Part shown: piece by piece, positions 1 to 4,396 of the stretch | How the letters are laid out: the number at the start of each line of letters is the position of its first letter | Numbering within the stretch: position 1 is the stretch's first letter | Origin: Microcaldota archaeon | GTDB taxonomy: Archaea > Micrarchaeota > Micrarchaeia > Micrarchaeales > CABMGC01 | Length of the DNA: 33,734 bases | Direction of reading: 5' to 3' | Assembly (NCBI GenBank): GCA_028866785.1 | Contig: JAGWHN010000007.1 | Span: 5,230-38,963 of the forward strand | The notes under the pieces: model-generated | The model's database searches: none | Told to the model about the DNA's origin: nothing | Seen by the model: only the letters and a program-made list of their open reading frames with translations | Translations under genes and position numbers: made by a program

Positions 1-122
1 GGCAGATAGGAATCGTGGTTGTTATACTCGGTAAGCTCGCAGTATGCCCCGAAAGGCATCACCTTCTTTACCCTGACTAGGACAAGTTCGCCGACCTCCG
101 GCATTGCCTTGTGTATTATCAT
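1..122 (-). CDS. Translation initiation factor 2 subunit alpha (aIF2-alpha), 3' part outside window
   Basis: The visible N-terminal 40 residues (minus strand, running off the left edge) read as the beginning of an S1/OB domain: PEVGELVLVRVKKVMPFGAY followed by CELTEYNN, the pattern typical of aIF2-alpha. In the family this subunit is part of the aIF2 complex that brings initiator Met-tRNA to the small ribosomal subunit. The start is ATG at 122, five bases after the eL42 stop; a second in-frame ATG at 104 (MPEVGEL) would suit the family N-terminus equally well. The eL42-aIF2-alpha order is conserved in archaea, although eS27, which usually lies between them, is absent here. An initiator tRNA gene lies about 1.1 kb upstream on the same strand. 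Only the first domain can be judged. Confidence 0.85.
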   Translation of the reverse strand, partial: MIIHKAMPEVGELVLVRVKKVMPFGAYCELTEYNNHDSYL

Positions 123-127
123 CTAAT

Positions 128-421
128 TCAACGCTTGATCTCAAGCTTCTTCTTTGTCCTGTTTCCAAAGACCCGCTGTATCGACTTGTGGCACTCCTTG
201 CACTCAAGCAGCGCCTTTTGCTTCTTTGCGAGCTTCTTGACCGGAGTCTTAGCCTTGACCTTACCAACGTAACCCTTGATCTTCCTGTTGTGACGCCTGT
301 TGCTCACGCTCATTCCCCTGCTTGGGTTTGCAGGCTTTGGCCCAATTACGGACTTTACGACGTGGACTGTGTGCTTGTTGCAGTAAGGGCAGTATGTTGA
401 AATCTCTTTTGCTATTTTCAT
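128..421 (-). CDS. rpl44e: Large-subunit ribosomal protein eL42 (L44e)
   Basis: A basic protein of 97 residues, the normal family length. It has a zinc-binding pair C11-x2-C14 (TYCPYCNKHT) near the N-terminus and a second pair C74-x2-C77 (LECKECHKSI) near the C-terminus, separated by a Lys/Arg-rich segment. The conserved GPKPANPSRGMSVSNRRHNR region is the hallmark of eL42, which sits near the E-site of the large subunit. The gene starts 12 bases after the Gins51 stop and ends 5 bases before aIF2-alpha, so the three are probably one transcript. Nothing is unusual in the protein itself; the neighbouring eS27 gene common in other archaea is missing from this position. Confidence 0.97.
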   Translation of the reverse strand: MKIAKEISTYCPYCNKHTVHVVKSVIGPKPANPSRGMSVSNRRHNRKIKGYVGKVKAKTPVKKLAKKQKALLECKECHKSIQRVFGNRTKKKLEIKR

Positions 422-433
422 TTTATCACTTCT

Positions 434-898
434 TTAGACTTGTTCTCCAAGCTTGTTGTTTAGCAGGAACTCCGCCTCGTAGTTGTCGGACATCTCAAGC
501 AGCTGGTTTTGCTTGTACGGGCCCGATTTGAGGCCGTTTGGCATCACCAGCTGTGGCATCTCGGTAGTTATTCGGATGCGCCTGAGCTTTTGCGAAGGAG
601 GCTCATTGCTGTTAAGCAGAAGCTTTACCTTGCTGTAGAGCTCTTCCTCCTCTTCCGGCACCTGACTCGGTAATAGTTTATTGTAGGCTAAGTATATTAA
701 TAGTTTTTGTATTCGCCTTTCCTTGACGGATGTGAGCAGTTTCTTGAAGTTTCCAAAGTGCTGTTGATCTGAGTCTGATTCCAAAAATTTCAGCTTCGAT
801 TCGGCAACTTTGTAGAAGTCTTTAGGCAAAGGAAGGACTTCCCCTGTTTTCTTTTCAGATTGGGACATGTTGTATAATTGCTCAACAGTAATTTCCAT
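434..898 (-). CDS. GINS complex subunit Gins51 (Gins15-type)
   Basis: A 154-residue protein. Residues from about 25 to 105 form the helical A domain, with a LPLPKDFYKVAE segment and a basic ERRIQKLLIYLA helix. The C-terminal 45 residues (RRIRITTEMPQLVMPNGLKS, then GPYKQNQLLEMSDNYEAEFL) match the small beta-rich B domain with its P-G-P-x-K-x2-x-x-x-L-P pattern. Having the B domain at the C-terminus is the Gins51/Sld5-Psf1 order rather than Gins23. GINS binds the MCM helicase and GAN/Cdc45 in the replicative CMG-like complex. Linkage of this gene to eL42 and aIF2-alpha is known in archaea. A TATA-like box about 30 bases before the ATG implies a nearly leaderless message. Confidence 0.85.
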   Translation of the reverse strand: MEITVEQLYNMSQSEKKTGEVLPLPKDFYKVAESKLKFLESDSDQQHFGNFKKLLTSVKERRIQKLLIYLAYNKLLPSQVPEEEEELYSKVKLLLNSNEPPSQKLRRIRITTEMPQLVMPNGLKSGPYKQNQLLEMSDNYEAEFLLNNKLGEQV

Positions 899-923
899 GT
901 TAACTTACCTAATCATTCAAAAC

Positions 924-931
924 TTATAAAA
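924..931 (-). promoter_or_regulatory. TATA box for Gins51-eL42-aIF2-alpha transcript
   Basis: On the minus strand TTTATAAG lies about 30 bases before the Gins51 ATG, the spacing expected for an archaeal TATA box driving a message with little or no leader. No other promoter-like sequence is seen within the three-gene run. Confidence 0.6.
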
Positions 932-1074
932 TCTTCCCAAAAATCAAACTAACAGCCCTATGGTTCCACTAATGAAATAAAAAATCAAACCAAGAGTATG
1001 GTTTATTTGATGATTTATTATTTGTTAATTATATATAAGAAGCGCGATTAGTGGAAGTGTGGGGTGGTAGTTGT

Positions 1075-1164
1075 ATGTTAGTCCCGCCATATATAGCTAA
1101 CTTATTTTCACAAGCGATTGTCAATAGTTTCATCAACGAACACTTATCTGGAAACAGAGTTTGA
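1075..1164 (+). CDS. Possible 29-residue peptide, unrecognised
   Basis: An ATG-started frame encodes 29 residues beginning MLVPPYIANLFSQAIVNSFI. It is preceded by a G-rich sequence (GGGGTGG) that could serve as a ribosome-binding site, and a TATA-like box at 1027-1038 is spaced so that transcription would start near 1062. Its stop codon lies inside the inverted repeat at 1157-1169, and the frame is convergent with the tRNA-iMet gene. I do not recognise the peptide. A promoter, a ribosome-binding site and a frame in register are suggestive, but a 30-codon frame can arise by chance, so this is only a candidate; a short non-coding RNA from the same promoter is an alternative. Confidence 0.2.
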   Translation: MLVPPYIANLFSQAIVNSFINEHLSGNRV

Positions 1165-1230
1165 AACTCGCTTAGCTAGGTGTTTAATTGTTTATAGCGA
1201 GGGATGGATTTGGACCATCGATCTCCGGGT

Positions 1231-1512
1231 GTCTCAATACTGCACAACGAAATAATTATCAGCCAAGTTTTTAATTTTTTCTTGGTTTTCCGTCAATTTT
1301 TGTCCGGGTTTCTTAAACTCAACGAAGCAAACACGATTGTCTTTTATTGCAATCCTGTCACAAACGACTGTTGGAGAAAAAACTTGCCAACCTTCTTTTC
1401 GAAGTCTTTCAGCAGCATCTTCCTCCATTTTCATTTGTTTATATCTTCGTCTTCTCTGGACTTCAGAATCTGAATTTTTCAAATTCTCAACATTTGACGT
1501 GTTGTACACCTT
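1231..1512 (-). mobile_element. tRNA intron at position 37/38 carrying a nuclease frame (candidate homing intron)
   Basis: The intron is 282 nt. Its junctions fold as a bulge-helix-bulge: the exon stem CCGGG/CCCGG, a 3-nt bulge A-C|A (1232-1230), a central 4-bp helix formed by CUCA of the anticodon loop (1518-1515) with UGAG of the intron (1236-1233), and a 3-nt bulge U-A|A (1514-1512). An intron-internal 7-bp stem then pairs GUACAAC (1507-1501) with GUUGUGC (1248-1242), joined to the bulge by weaker pairs. Both cuts fall after the second bulge nucleotide, as the archaeal tRNA-splicing endonuclease requires. Archaeal tRNA introns are usually far shorter; the extra length here is the coding frame. 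Two sequence rows inside it contain 20 and 23 G+C of 60, lower than neighbouring genes. Confidence 0.82.
1234..1509 (-). CDS. Intron-encoded PD-(D/E)XK (VRR-NUC-like) endonuclease, putative homing enzyme
   Basis: The frame covers the whole tRNA intron. From the GTG at 1509 it gives 91 residues; a GTG at 1530, inside the tRNA 5' exon, would add seven. Numbering from that longer start, the protein has a basic helix (QRRRRYKQMKMEEDAAERL), then GWQVFSPTVVCDRIAIK with a catalytic-type Asp58, then VCFVEFKK with Glu71-x-Lys73, then KLTENQEKIKNLADNYFVVQ. This is the beta-hairpin/ExK/helix order of compact restriction-fold nucleases such as VRR-NUC and Holliday resolvases. The stop UGA is part of the UGAG that forms the central splicing helix. 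Its place inside a tRNA gene suggests it cleaves intronless tRNA-iMet genes; this is inferred, and PD-(D/E)XK enzyme I-Ssp6803I, encoded in a bacterial tRNA-fMet group I intron, is the nearest precedent I know. Confidence 0.72.
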   Translation of the reverse strand: MYNTSNVENLKNSDSEVQRRRRYKQMKMEEDAAERLRKEGWQVFSPTVVCDRIAIKDNRVCFVEFKKPGQKLTENQEKIKNLADNYFVVQY

Positions 1513-1574
1513 TATGAGCCCGGCGGGCACTCCAGGCTACCCTACCTCGCTATATGAGATAATGCACAAAAAGA

Positions 1575-1583
1575 CTATAATAG
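1575..1583 (-). promoter_or_regulatory. TATA-like element for tRNA-iMet
   Basis: On the minus strand CTATTATAG is centred about 28 bases before tRNA position 1, consistent with initiation a base or two upstream of the mature 5' end. A second AT-rich element (TTTAAAAATA, near 1600-1609) lies further upstream and could be an alternative. Confidence 0.5.
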
Positions 1584-1614
1584 CCTTTCGATTTTTTGCT
1601 ATTTTTAAATTTGC

Positions 1615-1950
1615 TTAGGTCCTAAGGGCTCCTTTTACTTCCAATATGAATGCGTAGCTTTCGAAATCCTTATGCTTCCAAGCTATTGCCTCAAGCGTCA
1701 TTCCTGTCCTGCTTAGAACAAAGAAATCCGCATTGAACTCGTAGAGGAGCTTGAGAGCCTCAACCCCGTTCCCGCTTGCTGCCGCCATTTGCGCTGGCGT
1801 ATGTGCGTGGGTCAAGCTATTCTTATCAAACGCGTCAACCGGGACCCTCCTGACCTCAAGGAGATACCTCATCTCTGTGAGGTTCCCTGCCTTGGACTGA
1901 TGCTGCAATGCGCGCATGTCCTGGTCTGCATGGTTCCTTCTAACAGGCAT
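1615..1950 (-). CDS. Small ankyrin-repeat protein
   Basis: A 111-residue protein. The segment HTPAQMAAASGNGVEALKLL and the following YEFNADFFVLSRTGMTLEAI form recognisable ankyrin helix-turn-helix units (T-P-x-x-x-A-A-x-x-G, then A-D at the turn). An earlier unit (LQHQSKAGNLTEMRYLLEVR) is also repeat-like, giving about three repeats in all. Ankyrin repeats bind other proteins; the partner cannot be told from sequence. There is no signal peptide or membrane segment, so it is probably cytoplasmic. It starts 22 bases after the TFE stop and probably shares that transcript. It ends 64 bases before the tRNA-iMet gene. The specific biological role is unknown. Confidence 0.75.
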   Translation of the reverse strand: MPVRRNHADQDMRALQHQSKAGNLTEMRYLLEVRRVPVDAFDKNSLTHAHTPAQMAAASGNGVEALKLLYEFNADFFVLSRTGMTLEAIAWKHKDFESYAFILEVKGALRT

Positions 1951-1972
1951 AAATTTTACCTACAAAAACTTC

Positions 1973-2719
1973 TCAGAGAAGCCTTCCTTCCTGGGTGATT
2001 AGCTGCTCGGCCTCCATCTTGTTGACCTGCTTCATCACTCCTCCGCACTCATGCTTGAAGTTCATCTCAAGCGCCGTGTCGAATGGGAAGATTGTCTTCT
2101 CCTCGGCATAGCATTTGTTGCAGATGAAAAAGTCGTTGCACCCCTCCGGGAGCTTGTATGAGCCCTCTCCGCTCCTAAGCACAATTTGCTCCTTTAGCTC
2201 AGTTAGCTTGTTTGCGTCGATGTACCATTTGAACGTGAGCCAGCCCTTGCTGTCCTTGTTTACGTTGTACCTTGTCACTCCGTATGTGTTGAGGGTGTTT
2301 AGCATCCTCCTTACTTCGTTAATCTTGATTCCGAGCTTCTCTGCGACCGCATCGTCTGTCTGCGGCTCCGCAAGCAGCTGGATTATCTCCTTTGCCCTCT
2401 TGCCCACGCTCCTTGAAACGTGGTTTGAGAAGTGCTCGTTTGAGACCACTGCGCCGATTAGCGCCTCGTCTGCGACCGTCATTGCCCTAAAATCGGGTGC
2501 AACAACCTTTTCCTTCTTTGCCCTCTCCTTTCTTGGAACTACCGCCTTTGGATGGACCTTTGCCTTAGAAATTGCCTTCTTTGCCTGTTTAAACGTCTTT
2601 TTTGATGCCTTTGCCTTCAAAGCCTTCTTTGCCTGCCTTACAGGGGCATGCCTAACCGGCTTCTTTGACATCTTCTTAGAGTTCAGCTTTTTTGTCGCCT
2701 TTTTGTTTTTTATTGCCAT
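1973..2719 (-). CDS. tfe: Transcription factor E alpha subunit (TFE) with long basic N-terminal extension
   Basis: A 248-residue protein. Residues 1-75 are an extremely Lys/Ala-rich extension absent from ordinary TFE (about 170-180 residues). Residues 80-170 form the extended winged helix, with DDAVAEKLGIKINEVRRMLN and the GWLTFKWYID strand typical of TFE-alpha. A helix follows, then a zinc ribbon. The ribbon has C200-x2-C203, but its second half is FKHECGG, so the usual C-P-x-C is replaced by H223-x-C225. TFE helps RNA polymerase open promoters. The extension resembles histone-H1-like tails and may bind nucleic acid (inference). A later in-frame ATG at residue 17 is possible, but the tail would remain. 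Confidence 0.88.
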   Translation of the reverse strand: MAIKNKKATKKLNSKKMSKKPVRHAPVRQAKKALKAKASKKTFKQAKKAISKAKVHPKAVVPRKERAKKEKVVAPDFRAMTVADEALIGAVVSNEHFSNHVSRSVGKRAKEIIQLLAEPQTDDAVAEKLGIKINEVRRMLNTLNTYGVTRYNVNKDSKGWLTFKWYIDANKLTELKEQIVLRSGEGSYKLPEGCNDFFICNKCYAEEKTIFPFDTALEMNFKHECGGVMKQVNKMEAEQLITQEGRLL

Positions 2720-2763
2720 GGGGAATCACAAGAAATGGTGGTTAACTAAAATATGCCGCTTTT

Positions 2764-2775
2764 GGTATATAAACC
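2764..2775 (-). promoter_or_regulatory. TATA box for TFE
   Basis: GGTTTATATACC on the minus strand lies about 50 bases before the TFE ATG, leaving a leader of roughly 25 bases that contains a GTGAT ribosome-binding-site-like sequence. Confidence 0.6.
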
Positions 2776-2838
2776 TTATTCTATTTTCCAAAATACACGC
2801 CATTATTTGTGATTTTGTAATGGCGCATGAAATGTAAA

Positions 2839-2913
2839 TGGGCTCGAGGGGATTTGAACCCCTGGCTTGCTGGTTAAGAGCCAGCCACTCTGACCAAGCT
2901 GAGTTACGAACCC
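2839..2913 (-). tRNA. tRNA-Lys (CUU)
   Basis: A 75-nt cloverleaf on the minus strand without intron. Acceptor GGGTTCG/CGAGCCC has seven pairs (one U-G), D stem ACTC/GAGT, anticodon stem GCTGG/CCAGC around CTCTTAA with anticodon CTT (2878-2876), and T stem AGGGG/CCCCT with the standard loop TTCAAAT. The discriminator is A and CCA is not encoded. It lies 9 bases before the end of the GTPase gene on the same strand. Confidence 0.96.
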
Positions 2914-2922
2914 AAAAATAAC

Positions 2923-4251
2923 CTAACCTTCTTTCTTTACAAAATTAATAATGGTATCTGAAAGGGCGCTCCCGATCTCGGAAAGCTCATACCTCACGTT
3001 CACCACCGGCCTCTTTAGACGCAGAACCCTCGAGAGCTCAATTGGCGTCGCAGACACTATAGTATCGCACTTTGCATTATTTATAGTTTTATCTAGGTCC
3101 CGTATTTCCGCCTTGCTGTACCCCAGCGCAGGGAGCACCAATTTCAGGTGTGGGTACTTCTCGTACGCCTTCTCTATCTCCCCAACCGCCGAGAGCCTTG
3201 CATCCACAATGCTCCTTGCGCCGTACTTCTTTGCGGCCACAAGTGCTGCCCCGAACTTCATTCCGCCGTGGGTGACTGTCGGCCCGTCCTCGATCACCAA
3301 AACCCGCTTTCCCTTTATTCCGGCCGCGTTGTCTACGCTTATCTTGGAGTTGGACAAGATTATTTTTGCCGCAGGATTTAATCTCTTCAAATTTTCCCTG
3401 AGCTGCGCAACATCCTTCTTTGTGGCCGAGTTGACCTTGTTGATTATGAGGACCTGTGCCATTCGAGCCACAGTCTCTCCTGGATAGTATGTGAATTCGT
3501 GCCCGACGCGAAGCGGATCTGCGACAGTGATCATCAAATCCGGCTTTATGAAAGGCGCATCGTTGTTTCCCCCGTCCCAGATTATTATGTCGGCCTCCTT
3601 TTCCGCCTGCCTGATTATTTTTTCATAATCGACTCCCGCATAGACAATTGTGTTGTTTTTTATGTGGGGCTCGTAGTCCTCGCGCTCCTCTATTGTCGTC
3701 TTATGTATGTCAAGATCCTTTAGCGTCTCAAACCTCTGGACTATCTGGCTCTTGAGGTCGCCGTAAGGCATCGGATGCCTTAGCACCACAGGCACCTTGC
3801 CATGTTTCCTGACCAAGTTCGCAATGTATCTTGAAACCTGGCTCTTGCCGCAGCCCGTCCTAACTGCGCATACCGCAATCACTGGCTTTGTCGACTTTAT
3901 CATCGTGTGGGACGGCGAAACCATCCAGAAATCCGCACCGTTCGCATTTGCCACACTTGCCTTGTGCATGACATCCGCATCATAGACATCGCTATATGAC
4001 ATCACGCAGATATCCGCACTGTATCTTTCAATCAGCTCCGGCAATTTTCCCTCGCTGAAAATCGGAATGCCCCTTTTGTACAATTTGCCCGAAAGCTCTT
4101 TTGGATAAATCCGTTTTTCTATGTAAGGGATCTGCGCTGCGGTGAAAGCGACAACCTCAAACTCCGCATTTTCCCTAAAAAGCATGTTGAAATTGTGGAA
4201 ATCGCGTCCCGCCGCTCCTAGAATTATCACTTTTCTGCGCATCAAAACCAT
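2923..4251 (-). CDS. Predicted P-loop GTPase related to cyclic 2,3-diphosphoglycerate synthetase (COG2403-like)
   Basis: A 442-residue protein. An N-terminal Rossmann-like half (KVIILGAAGRDFHNFNMLFR, about residues 7-120) is followed by a P-loop AVRTGCGKSQVSRYIAN around residue 130 and a Walker-B-like IIIWDGGNNDAPF around residue 220. The C-terminal half contains VLVIEDGPTVTHGGMKFGAA and VVNVRYELSEIG, features shared with cyclic 2,3-diphosphoglycerate synthetase and its uncharacterised relatives. True cPGS makes the osmolyte/thermoprotectant cDPG in methanogens; most homologues, including ones in small-genome archaea, have no established substrate. I therefore call the family and not the reaction. 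The start may be ATG 4251 or ATG 4242; a TATA-like box at 4274-4281 leaves almost no leader. Confidence 0.8.
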   Translation of the reverse strand: MVLMRRKVIILGAAGRDFHNFNMLFRENAEFEVVAFTAAQIPYIEKRIYPKELSGKLYKRGIPIFSEGKLPELIERYSADICVMSYSDVYDADVMHKASVANANGADFWMVSPSHTMIKSTKPVIAVCAVRTGCGKSQVSRYIANLVRKHGKVPVVLRHPMPYGDLKSQIVQRFETLKDLDIHKTTIEEREDYEPHIKNNTIVYAGVDYEKIIRQAEKEADIIIWDGGNNDAPFIKPDLMITVADPLRVGHEFTYYPGETVARMAQVLIINKVNSATKKDVAQLRENLKRLNPAAKIILSNSKISVDNAAGIKGKRVLVIEDGPTVTHGGMKFGAALVAAKKYGARSIVDARLSAVGEIEKAYEKYPHLKLVLPALGYSKAEIRDLDKTINNAKCDTIVSATPIELSRVLRLKRPVVNVRYELSEIGSALSDTIINFVKKEG

Positions 4252-4273
4252 GTATAACTAAGTTGTAATAATT

Positions 4274-4281
4274 ATTATAAC
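4274..4281 (-). promoter_or_regulatory. TATA-like box for the cPGS-like GTPase
   Basis: GTTATAAT on the minus strand lies about 26 bases before ATG 4251, which would give an essentially leaderless message starting at that ATG or the next one at 4242. It shares the intergenic region with the rightward gyrB promoter. Confidence 0.45.
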
Positions 4282-4344
4282 AAACGGGTTTGATTTTCCG
4301 CCACTTTTTAACTCTTTTTACGACGACAAACCCTCCGCAAAAGG

Positions 4345-4352
4345 TTTATAAG
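4345..4352 (+). promoter_or_regulatory. TATA box for gyrB-gyrA
   Basis: TTTATAAG in a G-G-TTTATAAG-G context lies about 48 bases before ATG 4397. It overlaps the region of an upstream in-frame TTG (4355), which therefore cannot be the translated start; ATG 4397 is chosen, with a leader of about 20-25 bases. Confidence 0.7.
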
Positions 4353-4396
4353 GATTGAATCGCTTATACTATGCGGGAGTATCGGTTTTGATTGCT

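Larger units (their letters stand above)
899..1194. other. AT-rich gap between Gins51 and tRNA-iMet
   Basis: About 296 bases that are visibly AT-richer than the flanking genes. They hold the Gins51 promoter, a second TATA-like element facing right (1027-1038, ATTATATATAAG) and a perfect inverted repeat GAGTTT-G-AAACTC at 1157-1169. The latter lies about 26 bases beyond the tRNA-iMet 3' end and could help end that transcript. Apart from a very short frame (1075-1164) I see no gene, and no tRNA or box C/D RNA that I can support. Confidence 0.5.
1195..1551 (-). tRNA. Initiator tRNA-Met (CAU), split by a 282-base intron
   Basis: The exons are 1551-1513 (5' half, positions 1-37) and 1230-1195 (3' half, positions 38-73), together 75 nt. 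The acceptor arms AGCGAGG/CCTCGCT pair in all 7 positions; the D stem is GGG/CCC plus a U-G pair; the anticodon stem CCGGG/CCCGG encloses CTCATAA with anticodon CAT at 1516-1514; the T stem GATGG/CCATC is perfect. The A1-U72 pair and the three consecutive G:C pairs (29-31/39-41) are the archaeal initiator signature. The discriminator is A73 and CCA is not encoded. The T loop reads UCCAAAU, so position 55 is C instead of the near-universal U, and position 21 is U. No second copy is visible in this window. Confidence 0.9.

Noticed and set aside
1040..1120. Possible second tRNA or box C/D RNA in the AT-rich gap
   Set aside because: TGATGA near 1007 and a G-rich stretch are present, but no D box, stem or cloverleaf could be built.
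1231..1512. Group I intron in tRNA-iMet
   Set aside because: The junctions form a bulge-helix-bulge at 37/38 and there is no room for P, Q, R and S core elements because the frame fills the intron.
1204..1618. Two + strand frames across the tRNA intron
   Set aside because: They lie antisense to the nuclease frame and cross the tRNA exons; they show no domain pattern or promoter, whereas the minus frame has nuclease residues.
2115..2837. Long hydrophobic frame on the + strand opposite TFE
   Set aside because: It is the complement of the Lys-rich TFE frame (Lys codons read as Phe/Leu), has no promoter and runs through the TFE TATA box.
4355..4396. Upstream TTG start for gyrB
   Set aside because: The TTG abuts the TATA box and would precede the predicted transcription start; ATG 4397 fits the family N-terminus.
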